64,000 nt of DNA from assembly GCA_965249745.1 (NCBI GenBank), contig OZ252252.1:310001-374000 (forward strand), given 5' to 3'. Numbering within the stretch: the stretch's first letter is position 1; every line of letters begins with the position of its first letter. Made by a program: the position numbers and the translations under genes. The notes under the pieces were generated by a model, which was not told the DNA's origin, ran no database searches, and saw only the letters and a list, made by a program, of their open reading frames with translations. Below are positions 32,790 through 41,648 of this stretch, piece by piece. The stretch comes from JANYHH01 sp965249745. GTDB taxonomy: Bacteria > Deinococcota > Deinococci > Deinococcales > JAAFIG01.

Positions 32790-33764
32790 TCAAGTCACAG
32801 AGTTCGAGATAGGACTGTCACTCAACCGCTCGAGAATCATTGCGAGGATTCGCTCGGATTGCGCGGTGGTGCAAATGTTCACGTCCGGTCTCCCCTGCCA
32901 GTCGGGATGCGTCCAGTGGCGCGAAGTGCTCACCCAGGTCTTGCCCGCGCCGATACCCTGGGTTTCCACACGCACCGGATGGCGCTGCACGCTGAACAGA
33001 CTGGGGTCAATCACGTAGGCAATCGCGCTCGGGTCGTGCATGTAATACCCCTCAGCGCCCCTGGAAGTCTCCGCGAAACGCAGATACAGCGGCGTGATTC
33101 GCGCTAAGTGCCGCGCCAGCGGGTTCTGGTTCGCCTCGAGTCGCGCCGATTGCGCTCGGTTCATCACGATCTCGTGGGTGACATCCAATCCGACCATCGT
33201 GACCGGCCAGGCGGCGGCGAAGACGCGCTCAGCCGCTTCCGGGTCGTTGTGAATGTTCGCCTCGGCCGCGGGCGAGGCGTTGCCTTGCGTGAAGGCGTTC
33301 CCACCCATCAGCACGACTTCCTTGACCTTCTCAGCAATTCGAGGCTCGAGCTGCAAGGCTAGGGCCAGATTGGTCAGTGGACCGACTGGCACGAGCGTGA
33401 CCTGGCCAGGGTTTTGCATAATCTGTTCAACGATGAACACGGCCGCCGATTGCGCGATGGGTTGACCCTTCGGCGCGGGCAGATTTGCGTCGCCCTGCCC
33501 GTCCGCGCCGTGGATGAAAGCGACCGGTCCGCCGTAGGCTCTGGTGAGCGGGAGTTCCGCACCGTGTGCCACAGGAATATCAGCCCGACCCGCGATTTCC
33601 AGGAGACGCAAGGCGTTCGTCGTGGCGAGCGATGTGTCAACATTCCCGAAAATTGTCGTCAACCCAATCACCTCGAGTTCAGGCGAACGCAAGGCCAGGA
33701 AGATGGCCATCGCATCGTCCACGCCGGGGTCAGTGTCAATGATAATTTTGGATGGGTTGGTCAC
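32790..33764 (-). CDS. Nucleoside hydrolase (IunH family)
   Basis: 324 residues. Hydrolyses the N-glycosidic bond of nucleosides to base and ribose. The calcium-binding signature IIIDTDPGVDDAMAIFLA is at the N-terminus; VPVGPLTNLALAL, the calcium-ligand region EANIHNDPEAA and GLDVTHEIVM complete the active site pattern. The GTG start is 6 nt after TAGGAT (33771-33776, minus), a leaderless promoter that may drive the whole downstream run iunH-coxG-coxE. Nucleoside hydrolase next to molybdenum hydroxylase genes would fit purine breakdown, but the large subunit here has the CO dehydrogenase signature. Confidence 0.92.
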   Translation of the reverse strand: MTNPSKIIIDTDPGVDDAMAIFLALRSPELEVIGLTTIFGNVDTSLATTNALRLLEIAGRADIPVAHGAELPLTRAYGGPVAFIHGADGQGDANLPAPKGQPIAQSAAVFIVEQIMQNPGQVTLVPVGPLTNLALALQLEPRIAEKVKEVVLMGGNAFTQGNASPAAEANIHNDPEAAERVFAAAWPVTMVGLDVTHEIVMNRAQSARLEANQNPLARHLARITPLYLRFAETSRGAEGYYMHDPSAIAYVIDPSLFSVQRHPVRVETQGIGAGKTWVSTSRHWTHPDWQGRPDVNICTTAQSERILAMILERLSDSPISNSVT

Positions 33765-33890
33765 GGGCGCATCCTATGGCAAAAGCTTGATATAAAAGTA
33801 GCGATTTGCAAACTCTTACGGTGGTGTTGTCTCGAGCAGCCTTCACCGCTCGAGACAGGGGCTTCAAGATTAGATTTCAGGAGCAGGACT

Positions 33891-36248
33891 TCAATCGGCG
33901 GCTTGGGCTTCGGCGGTGCGAATCGCCCTCCAGACCTTCTCGCGGGTCAGCGGCATGTCAATGTGTCGCACCCCGAGCGGCGAGAGCGCGTCAATCACCG
34001 CGTTCACGAACGCGGCGGGACTACCAACGTTTGGGCTTTCACCGACCGATTTCGCGCCGATCGGGTGGTGCGGGCTGGGCGTGCAGGTCGCGGCCGTTTC
34101 CCAGTGTGGTGATTCCAAACTGGTCGGGATCAGGTAATCGGTGAAGTTCGTGGCCAGGTTATTGCCCGCCTCGTCGTAGGCGATTTCCTGCATGAAGGCA
34201 ATGGCGAAGCCTTCGGTTAGCCCACCGTGAATCTGTCCTTCAACAATCATTGGGTTGATGATCGTGCCCGCGTCGTCCACGGCCAGGAAGCGCCGCACTT
34301 TGGTTTCGCCGGTGTCGCGGTCCACGTCCACCACAGCCACATACGTCCCGTGCGGGAAGACCATGTTCGGCGGGTCGTAATACAAGGTGGCCTCGAGACC
34401 CGGTTCGTTCTCGCCGGGGTTAGTGTACGCGGCGAAGGCAACTTCCTTCATGGTGATCGATTTTCCCGGCGCGCCCATGACCTGGAAGGCGTAATCCTTC
34501 CACTCGAGGTCGCGCTCGTCCACTTCGAGCACGTGAGCGGCAATCTTGCGGGCTTTCTCACGGATTTTCCGAGCGGCCAGCGCTAGCGCCCCGCCCGCCA
34601 CAGGCGTGCTGCGGCTGGCGTAGGTTCCCAATCCGTAGGGTGCGGTATCGGTATCGCCCTCTTCAACGAGGAAGTTCTGCGGGTCTAAGCCCAGTTCCTC
34701 AGCGACGATCTGCGCCCAGGTCGTCTCGTGCCCCTGGCCCTGCGATTTCGTGCCGGTGCGAATGATGCCCGATCCGCTCGGGTGAATCCGAATTTCCGCA
34801 CCGTCGAACATTTTGATGCCCAGAATGTCGAAGTGCTTGCTGGGACCCGCGCCGGTGACTTCGGTGAAGGTGCTAATCCCGATGCCCATCAACTCGCCGT
34901 TGGCGCGTTTCTCGGCTTGCTCTTTCAATAGATCCTGATAGCCGATCTTTTCTAGGGCCACGTTCATCGTGTGCTCGTAATCGCCGCTGTCGTAAATAAA
35001 ATTTAGCGGTGATTGGTACGGGAACTGCTCTTTCTGAATGAAATTTTTGCGCCGCAACTCCGTGGCATCCATCTTCAGCTCGTCCGCCAGAATGTCCATC
35101 GCCCGTTCGATCAGGTAGCTGGCTTCGGTCACGCGGAAGCTGCATCGGTACGCCACGCCGCCGGGTTGCTTGTTGGTGAAGTATGCGTCTAGGTTGGCAT
35201 AGGCAACCGGGAAATCGTAGCTGCCAGAGACAATCCCGAACATGCCCGCCGGGTACTTGCTGGGGTCAGCCGCCGCGTCGAAGGCTCCGTGATCGGCGAC
35301 CGTATTGACCTTCAGCGCGGTTAGCTTGCCGTCTTTCGTGGAACCCAGCTCAATATCCATGTGGTAATCGCGGGCGAAGCTCGAGGTCAGGTTCTCGGTG
35401 CGGGTCTCGATCCATTTGACCGGGCGCTTCAACACCAGTGCCCCGGCGATGGCGCAGACGTAACCGGGGTAGACCGGGACTTTGTTGCCAAAGCCACCGC
35501 CCAGGTCCGGGGAGATGACGTGAATCTTGTCCTCTGGAATCCCGAGCACCATAAATAGCGCGGTGCGGTAGACGTGCGGCGCTTGCGAGGTGACGTAGAA
35601 CTGCAACCGACCCATCACGTCGAACTCCGCGACGCAACCGCACGGCTCGAGCGGCGCGGCGTGAACCCGTGGGAAGACAATGTGTTCCTTGACGACGACC
35701 TCACTGCTGGACAGGGCGGCATCGGTGGCGCTCGAGTCGCCGACGTTCCAGTTGTAGATGTGGTTCGATTTGCTCTCGCGGTCGGGTCGCAGCAACACGT
35801 CGTCCTTCATGGCCTTGTATGGATCAGTCACGACCTCGAGCGGCTCGTAATCCACCTCGACGAGTTCCGCCATGTCGTAGGCGGCTTCTCTAGTTTCGGC
35901 GTAGACGGCGGCCACCTCCTGGTACTGATACAGCACCTTGCCGTCCGCGAGCACCATCTGCTTGTCCAAACCGTGGAAGGTCGGCAACCAGCCGACGTTA
36001 TAGGCGTTCAGCTCTTTGCTAGTGACGACCGCCACCGCGCCGGGAATCTGCATTGCGGCGCTGCCATCTATTCCCTTGATGTTGGCGTGCGGGTACGGGC
36101 TGTGAACCAGCGCCATGTAGAGCTGTCCTGGGAGGTTGATGTCGTCAATGTAATTGCCCTTGCCTTGCAAGAAACGCGGGTCTTCCTTGCGCTTCATGGA
36201 TTTGCCCATCGCAAATTTGGCGGGCTGTTCGGTGGTGATCTCACTCAT
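33891..36248 (-). CDS. coxL: Aerobic carbon monoxide dehydrogenase large subunit, form I
   Basis: 785 residues, binding molybdopterin cytosine dinucleotide and the Mo-S-Cu centre that oxidises CO to CO2. The active-site loop AYRCSFR (residues 366-372, Cys369) matches the form I signature AYxCSFR; form II enzymes and xanthine dehydrogenases lack it. Further family elements are GGGFGNKVPVYPGYVCAIAG, SQGQGHETTWAQIVAEELGL, TYASRSTPVAGGALALAARK and the C-terminal GAKSVGESPNVGSPAAF with the catalytic Glu. GGAGG precedes the ATG. It follows coxM-coxS on the same strand (76-nt gap). CO respiration as an energy supplement is the expected role. Confidence 0.95.
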   Translation of the reverse strand: MSEITTEQPAKFAMGKSMKRKEDPRFLQGKGNYIDDINLPGQLYMALVHSPYPHANIKGIDGSAAMQIPGAVAVVTSKELNAYNVGWLPTFHGLDKQMVLADGKVLYQYQEVAAVYAETREAAYDMAELVEVDYEPLEVVTDPYKAMKDDVLLRPDRESKSNHIYNWNVGDSSATDAALSSSEVVVKEHIVFPRVHAAPLEPCGCVAEFDVMGRLQFYVTSQAPHVYRTALFMVLGIPEDKIHVISPDLGGGFGNKVPVYPGYVCAIAGALVLKRPVKWIETRTENLTSSFARDYHMDIELGSTKDGKLTALKVNTVADHGAFDAAADPSKYPAGMFGIVSGSYDFPVAYANLDAYFTNKQPGGVAYRCSFRVTEASYLIERAMDILADELKMDATELRRKNFIQKEQFPYQSPLNFIYDSGDYEHTMNVALEKIGYQDLLKEQAEKRANGELMGIGISTFTEVTGAGPSKHFDILGIKMFDGAEIRIHPSGSGIIRTGTKSQGQGHETTWAQIVAEELGLDPQNFLVEEGDTDTAPYGLGTYASRSTPVAGGALALAARKIREKARKIAAHVLEVDERDLEWKDYAFQVMGAPGKSITMKEVAFAAYTNPGENEPGLEATLYYDPPNMVFPHGTYVAVVDVDRDTGETKVRRFLAVDDAGTIINPMIVEGQIHGGLTEGFAIAFMQEIAYDEAGNNLATNFTDYLIPTSLESPHWETAATCTPSPHHPIGAKSVGESPNVGSPAAFVNAVIDALSPLGVRHIDMPLTREKVWRAIRTAEAQAAD

Positions 36249-36324
36249 GAACGTGACCTCCGGGGAAACTCGAGGGAAAAGCTGCGGCGGCTCGAGGGGA
36301 AAACTGCTAGGACGAAGGCAGGGT

Positions 36325-36828
36325 TTAATCGGCGGCGGCCTGCGGTTGGCTCATCACGACGGCAGCCTGCTGCACGGATTTGACAATGTTGTTATAGCCC
36401 GTGCAGCGGCATAAGTTCCCGGATAGGCCATCGCGGATCTCGTGCTCGCTCGGGTTCGGGTTCTGCTTCAGCAGCGCCACGCTGCTCATCAACATGCCGG
36501 GGGTACAGTAGCCGCACTGCAAGCCGTGCTGATCCCAGAAGGCTTGCTGCAAAGGGTGTAAGGCTCCGCCCGACGCGAGCGATTCCACGGTCGTGATCTC
36601 ACGGCCCTGGGCCATCGTGGCGAACATCGTGCAAGATTTGACGGGTGTCACCCCGTCCAGCAGCACCGTGCAGACGCCGCAACTCGAGGAGTCGCAACCG
36701 ACGTGAGTGCCGGTGAGCTTGGCCTGTTCACGAATGAAATGCACCAGCAGCGTGCGGTTCTCCACGTCCGCTGAGACTTCCTTGCCATTGACCTTCAATG
36801 AAACCTGTGTCTTGGAAACCTGTGTCAT
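36325..36828 (-). CDS. coxS: Carbon monoxide dehydrogenase small (2Fe-2S) subunit
   Basis: 167 residues. Two iron-sulfur clusters: the plant-type site with CDSSSCGVCTVLLDG and a third Cys in SCTMFA, and the C-terminal helical site with CGYCTPGMLM and CRCTGYNNIV. It passes electrons from CoxL to CoxM. Length and order are normal for the family. The ATG overlaps the coxM stop by 4 nt (ATGA), so the two are coupled. Confidence 0.95.
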   Translation of the reverse strand: MTQVSKTQVSLKVNGKEVSADVENRTLLVHFIREQAKLTGTHVGCDSSSCGVCTVLLDGVTPVKSCTMFATMAQGREITTVESLASGGALHPLQQAFWDQHGLQCGYCTPGMLMSSVALLKQNPNPSEHEIRDGLSGNLCRCTGYNNIVKSVQQAAVVMSQPQAAAD

Positions 36829-37700
36829 GCCGTGACCCCCAAACGCGCCAGTGATTCCTTGATGCCGCGCCCGACCAGCACGCGGGTCATATCCGTTTTG
36901 TACTCCACGCTGCCGCGCTGATCCGGGTTCGGTGAGGCGATCTTCGGCGCTTCGGCGGCCGCCGCCTTCATCAACTCGAGCGTCGGCTTCTGACCGACCA
37001 GCATGGCCTCGGCCGCCGCGACGCGCATGGCGATCGGCCCGGCGGCGGTGATGGCAATTCCGGCCTCGCGGATCGTGCCGTCCAAATTCAAACTGAGCTG
37101 CACGGCCGCCGCGCAGGTGGCGTAATCGCCGACCTTACGTTCAATCTTCTGGTACGAACCCTGGGTATGCCCGTCCGGGATCGGAATCCGTACCTCCAAG
37201 GCCAGCTCGCCCTCCTGCACAGCAGTCGTGTATGAATCCACTAAAAACTCGTCAATGCCAACTTCTCTGGTTCCATCCTTGCCGCGAATCACCATCACCG
37301 CCCTCGAGGCGAGGGCCGTGGCCGTCCAATCGCCCGCCGGATCGTTATGACAGATACTGCCGACGACCGTGCCCATGTGGCGCACAATTGGGTCGGCCAC
37401 AACCTTGGAAACGGCAGTAATCAGGCTGTAGCGATCCAGAATCATCTTTGAGAATTCCAGGGCCGCGTCTCGGGTGGTCGCGCCGATACAAAGAAAGCCA
37501 TTTTCCTCACGCAAGTACTCGAGGTCCTTGATCGGGTTGATATCCACCAGCACGCCCGGTCGCGCCAGTCGGTAACGCATCGCCGGAATCAGGCTTTGGC
37601 CTCCGGCCAAGACTCGAGCCTCAGAGCCGTGCTGTTGCAGGGCAGAGAAGGCCTCGTCGGCGGAGTGGGCGCGAAGGTACTCGAAATTCGCTGGAAACAT
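36825..37700 (-). CDS. coxM: Carbon monoxide dehydrogenase medium (FAD) subunit
   Basis: 291 residues. FAD-binding motifs AGGQSLIPAMRYRLARP (residues 32-48) and VVGSICHNDPAGDW (about 113-126) are present; the C-terminal domain resembles other FAD subunits of molybdenum hydroxylases. It receives electrons from CoxS and transfers them to quinone. AGGAG precedes the ATG. It is the first gene of the coxMSL unit, and the 393-bp region upstream is divergent with an XdhC/CoxI-type gene. Confidence 0.95.
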   Translation of the reverse strand: MFPANFEYLRAHSADEAFSALQQHGSEARVLAGGQSLIPAMRYRLARPGVLVDINPIKDLEYLREENGFLCIGATTRDAALEFSKMILDRYSLITAVSKVVADPIVRHMGTVVGSICHNDPAGDWTATALASRAVMVIRGKDGTREVGIDEFLVDSYTTAVQEGELALEVRIPIPDGHTQGSYQKIERKVGDYATCAAAVQLSLNLDGTIREAGIAITAAGPIAMRVAAAEAMLVGQKPTLELMKAAAAEAPKIASPNPDQRGSVEYKTDMTRVLVGRGIKESLARLGVTA

Positions 37701-38093
37701 GAATCACGCTCCTGGAAAACGGGATTTCGGGCATCCCGACGCGGGGGCGTGCGGGCAACTCGAGAATTGTTGGATCATGTCAATCGTACCGTAATGCACC
37801 TATCAAGTGTTGTGACTCGAGCTACGGGAGTTGCAGGTCAAAGTTTCCGAAAAACGATGATCGGCCAGTTAGAAACTCCTCGAACACCTACAAAGATCGC
37901 CCTAGGATGTTTGGGAATGAGGTTCGTCTCACCCGGCTAGACCTAGTCAGTTAGATCTACCCAGTTAAACCTCGAGCCGACCGATCACCCCCAAAGACCA
38001 CATTGCGTTTCCCCGCCCGTCCGGTAATCTGTCTCCACCAATCACAAATCAGCCTTTGAGCGCGTCACGGTTCAGGGTGGAGGAGCACCACAC
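37701..38093. promoter_or_regulatory. Divergent control region between coxM and the XdhC-type gene
   Basis: No gene is seen. Both flanking genes have Shine-Dalgarno sites (AGGAG; GGAGGAG) rather than leaderless boxes, so both should have 5' leaders starting here. Three CTCGAG sites occur. I did not find a convincing -35/-10 pair or operator dyad, and no regulator gene adjoins it. Confidence 0.45.
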
Positions 38094-39200
38094 ATGGAAC
38101 GCCGCGAACTCGAGGAGATCTTGCAGGGTATCGAACAGGCGAAGGCCGACGGCCTGCGTGCCGCACTCTGCACGGTGGTCCGGGTTCGTGGCAGCGCCTA
38201 CCGCCGCGAGGGAGCCAAGATGCTCGTCTTAGAGGACGGCAGTCACGTTTGCATGTTGAGCGGCGGATGCTTGGAGCCAGAGGTGGCCTTGGCCGCGCAG
38301 GACGTGATCGTCAGTCGCCGTTCAAAACTCGTGAGTTACGACCTATCCGAGGAGGTCGTGTGGGGCCTCGGGATAGGCTGCGGTGGCAGCGTGGATATTT
38401 TGATCGAACCGTTACAGAACAACGCGCCTCTCGAGACGTGGCTAGAGGTGCTGGGAAGCGGTGAGCTGGGCGTCTGCGCGACTGTGCTGATTTCGGAATG
38501 GGAGTTTCAACGCGTGCTGATCTCATCCGACGGCACGCTCCGAGGCGCGACCGATCCGGTGGTGATGGGTCAGATTCGTCAGGTCGCGCTCGAGATGATG
38601 GCCAACATCTACCCACGCTCTGAAACCAGGGCGGTTCAAACCTTACACCACACCACCGATGTCTTCTTCGATGCCAGCAGCCCGGCACCCGAACTCGTGA
38701 TTTTCGGCGCGGGTCACGACGGCATACCGCTGAATGCCAGAGCCAATGGGCTGGGATGGGCGGTGAGCGTCGTGGACACTCGAGTGATGTTTCTGACCGC
38801 CAGCCGATTCCCCGGCGCGACCCTCTTGAATCCCGGCATTCGTTTCGAGGACAGTGTCGTCCTGAACCCTCGAGCCTTCTGCGTCGTCATGAATCACCAT
38901 TTGGAGCGCGACACCGCCAGCCTGAAATTCTGTCTCCAAACCGGCGCGACCTACATCGGTGTGCTCGGTCCGAGGGGACGCTATCTGGATCTCTTAGAAC
39001 GCTTACAAACTCAAGGTTTCACGCCGACGCCCGCGCAACTCGAGCGGGTTCACAACCCGATTGGCCTGGACATCGGCGCGGAATCACCCGACGAGGTGGC
39101 GGTTTCCGTCATGGCGGAACTGATCGCCGTGCGGCGCGGTTTCGCGGGCGGCCGCCTGAACGGACGACCTGGGCGAATCCACGACCCTGTCTTGCTGTAA
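38094..39200 (+). CDS. XdhC/CoxI family molybdenum hydroxylase maturation protein
   Basis: 368 residues in the full two-domain form. The N-terminal XdhC domain (CTVVRVRGSAYRREGAKMLV, then SGGCLEPEVALAAQDV) carries the conserved Cys; the C-terminal Rossmann domain (APELVIFGAGHDGIPLNARA, VVDTRVMFLTASRFP, YIGVLGPRGRY) binds the cofactor or nucleotide. XdhC proteins hold molybdenum cofactor and promote its sulfuration before insertion. It is divergent from coxMSL, and together with the XdhC-YHS protein gives two homologues in one locus. GGAGGAG lies before the ATG. Confidence 0.92.
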   Translation: MERRELEEILQGIEQAKADGLRAALCTVVRVRGSAYRREGAKMLVLEDGSHVCMLSGGCLEPEVALAAQDVIVSRRSKLVSYDLSEEVVWGLGIGCGGSVDILIEPLQNNAPLETWLEVLGSGELGVCATVLISEWEFQRVLISSDGTLRGATDPVVMGQIRQVALEMMANIYPRSETRAVQTLHHTTDVFFDASSPAPELVIFGAGHDGIPLNARANGLGWAVSVVDTRVMFLTASRFPGATLLNPGIRFEDSVVLNPRAFCVVMNHHLERDTASLKFCLQTGATYIGVLGPRGRYLDLLERLQTQGFTPTPAQLERVHNPIGLDIGAESPDEVAVSVMAELIAVRRGFAGGRLNGRPGRIHDPVLL

Positions 39201-39310
39201 CCCGCATTCTCGAGAATCGATTCAAGGCAATACCGTTTTGAGGCAATAGTGTGTGTCTATGACGCACGCACTTGGAGGCAGAATCGTGCCGTTATCAGTG
39301 GGCTAGACGC

Positions 39311-39766
39311 TTAACTCTTCGCATTTTTGGGATGCACCACCAGCGTTGGCGTTTGACTGTGCCGCACCACGTTCTCGGTCACCGAGCCGACCAGCACGCG
39401 GTCCAGCCCGCCGCGCCCGTGCGTGCCCATGACGATCAGGTCATGCTGTTTCCCAACCTCCAAGATCGCTTCCGGGACGCGTACCCCCTCGGAAATCTGT
39501 GGGGTCGCTGTGATACCCGCCCCTCTAGCGGTCTCGAGCGCCGCATTCATCGTGCGTTGCCCCAAGCCGCGCAGGTCAACCATGATGTTATCCACGCTGC
39601 CCGCGTCCTCGGGCAGCAACCCGCCCCAGGTCGTCATAAACGGGTTTTCGATGGCAAACAGAATCGTCACCGACGCCCCGAGCGCTTTGGCCAGCTCGAG
39701 ACCGTGTTGCAGAGCGATCTGGCTGGCGTCACTACCGTCGGTCGGAATCAGGATGCTTTTGTACAC
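39311..39766 (-). CDS. Universal stress protein (UspA family)
   Basis: 151 residues. The ATP-binding type Usp pattern is complete: YKSILIPTDGSDASQIALQH at the start and GTHGRGGLDRVLVGSVTENV near the end (G-2x-G-9x-G-S/T motif). Cytosolic, dimeric, stress-linked, exact function unknown. The GTG start is 6 nt after TAGCAT (39773-39778, minus), a leaderless promoter. It stands alone between the XdhC-type gene and an aldehyde dehydrogenase. Confidence 0.93.
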   Translation of the reverse strand: MYKSILIPTDGSDASQIALQHGLELAKALGASVTILFAIENPFMTTWGGLLPEDAGSVDNIMVDLRGLGQRTMNAALETARGAGITATPQISEGVRVPEAILEVGKQHDLIVMGTHGRGGLDRVLVGSVTENVVRHSQTPTLVVHPKNAKS

Positions 39767-40123
39767 GCCCCGATGCTAGACCCGAGGCTGAGGGGGGAGC
39801 GAGAGTTCTATCGCAATTCGTGACACGCAGCCGCTCGAGGGGCAAATCCTGTGCTGAGCGTGACACACGCCCAGCATGTCTCACCCATCCTGTAGGGGCG
39901 AACAGCCGTTCGCCCGGCCATCAACGTCCCTGCTCGAGACATCCCAAGAAAACGTTTCTCGAGACGAAAATCAAAAGCAATTCGCCCCTTGACCCGCCAT
40001 GTGTGTTTCGTCCCTGCGAACCCATGTTCGACGCCCGCATGGGTGTGATGGCGGTAGCGAACGCGGGGACAGGCGAAAGGGCGTTCAAACTTGGGTGAAT
40101 CACGCAACTCCAGCGAGATCTAT
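39767..40123. other. Intergenic stretch with a REP-like hairpin
   Basis: No gene is seen. GGGCGAAC (39896-39903) and GTTCGCCC (39908-39915) form a perfect 8-bp hairpin preceded by TGTAGGG. GTAGGGGCGAAC...GTTCGCCC is a repeat type I have seen scattered in several bacterial phyla. A TTCGCCCC copy follows at about 39985. It may be a mobile or REP-like repeat. Confidence 0.45.
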
Positions 40124-41611
40124 TCACAGCAAGTTGACCCAGACCGTCTTGACCTCGGTGTAATGCTCCAGGGCGTGATGGCTCATCTCCCTGCCAATCC
40201 CGCTCTGCTTGTACCCGCCCCACGGCAGTGACGCCTCGAGCATCCCCCAACCGTTGATCCAGACGCTACCCGCTTTCAAACGGTGCGCCAGCTTGATGCC
40301 AGTCTTCAAATCCCGCGTCCAGATGCCAGCCCCTAGCCCGTAGACGCTGCGGTTCGCCCGAGTCACGAGGTCTTCCAGGTTGTCGTATTCCAGGACCGTC
40401 AGCACCGGACCGAAGATTTCTTCCTTGGCTAGCTCGAGTTCGTCGGTGGCGGTGAAGATTGTCGGCTGCACGAAGAACCCCTCGCCTGCCGCCGTGTTGC
40501 GCACTCCGCCCGTGACGACCTGAGCGCCCGCCGCGACGCCGCGCTCGATAAAGCCCATCACCCGCTCGAGTTGCAGTTGCGACACGAGCGGTCCCATCTG
40601 CGTCGTCGGGTCTAGGCTGGCTCCTTGCACGATGCCACTCGTGCGGGACACAAGTTCGTTCAACACGTCGTCGCGAAGCGCTCTGGGGACGTACAACCTC
40701 GAGCCTGCGACGCAGGCCTCGCCCTGGTTGAAGAACATCGCGGTCATCGCCCCGCCGACGGCATCGTTCAGATCCGCATCGGGCAGGATGATGTTCGGGG
40801 ATTTACCGCCGAGTTCCAAGGTCACGCGCTTGAAGCTTCCGCCCGCCTTCGCCATGATCTCACGGCCGACACGGGTGCTCCCGGTGAACGAGATTTTATC
40901 TATATCCGGGTGTTCGACAATCGCCGCGCCCGCCTCCGCGCCGAAGCCAGGCAGGATGTTGATCACGCCCGGCGGAACGCCCGCCTCGAGCAGCAGTTCG
41001 CCCAGGTACAGCGCACTCAGGGGCGTCAGCTCGCTGGGTTTCAGGACCACCGTGTTGCCGCAGGCCAGCGCGGGTGCCAGCTTCCAGGCGGTGATCGCCA
41101 GCGGAAAGTTCCACGGCACGATGGCACCGACCACGCCGACCGGCTCGCGGCGGGTGTACGCCAGTGCCTCGCCGGGCAGGGAGCTGGGCACGGTCTGACC
41201 GGTGATCTTGGTCGCCCAACCCGCGAAGTAGCGGAAGTGATCGGCAGTCAGCGGCAGGTCAAAGACATAGGTTTCCATCACGGGCTTCCCGACATCCAGA
41301 CTCTCGAGTTGCCGCAGCACTTCAGCGTGCTCTTCGATTAAGTCCGCGAGTCGCCACAGGGTTCGCCCGCGTTCGCTCGGCGTGGTCGCGCCCCAGGAAC
41401 CCTCGAGCGCTCGGCGGGCGGCTTTGACCGCCAGGTCTACATCCCCTCGGGTTGCTTCCGAGACCGCGCAGATCTTCTCGCCAGAAACCGGGTCAATCAC
41501 ATCGAAAGACCTGCCCGCCACCCCCTCGAGCCAGCGCCCGCCGATCAAGAGTTTCTTGGGACGCGCCAACCAGGCGACTGTTTCGGGGAGTAGAAATTCG
41601 CTTTGGGTCAT
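40124..41611 (-). CDS. Aldehyde dehydrogenase family protein
   Basis: 495 residues from the ATG at 41611. An NAD(P)-dependent ALDH of the phenylacetaldehyde/betaine-aldehyde-like group: GAIVPWNFPLAITAWKLAPA, FTGSTRVGREIMAKAGG, ELGGKSPNIILPDADLND (general-base Glu), the catalytic Cys in FNQGEACVAGSRLYV, and the C-terminal SVWINGWGMLEASLPWGGYK with QSGIGREMS. A longer frame to 41746 is rejected because a TATTCT -10 box (41619-41624, minus) sits 7 nt before the chosen ATG. The aldehyde substrate cannot be fixed from sequence. Confidence 0.92.
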   Translation of the reverse strand: MTQSEFLLPETVAWLARPKKLLIGGRWLEGVAGRSFDVIDPVSGEKICAVSEATRGDVDLAVKAARRALEGSWGATTPSERGRTLWRLADLIEEHAEVLRQLESLDVGKPVMETYVFDLPLTADHFRYFAGWATKITGQTVPSSLPGEALAYTRREPVGVVGAIVPWNFPLAITAWKLAPALACGNTVVLKPSELTPLSALYLGELLLEAGVPPGVINILPGFGAEAGAAIVEHPDIDKISFTGSTRVGREIMAKAGGSFKRVTLELGGKSPNIILPDADLNDAVGGAMTAMFFNQGEACVAGSRLYVPRALRDDVLNELVSRTSGIVQGASLDPTTQMGPLVSQLQLERVMGFIERGVAAGAQVVTGGVRNTAAGEGFFVQPTIFTATDELELAKEEIFGPVLTVLEYDNLEDLVTRANRSVYGLGAGIWTRDLKTGIKLAHRLKAGSVWINGWGMLEASLPWGGYKQSGIGREMSHHALEHYTEVKTVWVNLL

Positions 41612-41618
41612 GGCGATG

Positions 41619-41643
41619 AGAATACGCCGCGAGGATGTAGACT
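41619..41643. promoter_or_regulatory. Back-to-back leaderless-type promoters
   Basis: TATTCT on the minus strand (41619-41624) serves the aldehyde dehydrogenase start at 41611. TAGACT on the plus strand (41638-41643) is 5 nt before the ATG at 41649. Only 37 bp separate the two start codons, so each promoter's -35 region would lie in or beyond the other's start. Confidence 0.5.
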
Positions 41644-41648
41644 GAACT

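Noticed and set aside
33891..36248. Xanthine dehydrogenase as the identity of the large subunit, suggested by the adjacent nucleoside hydrolase
   Set aside because: The active-site loop is AYRCSFR, the form I CO dehydrogenase signature, and coxG, coxD and coxE genes are present.
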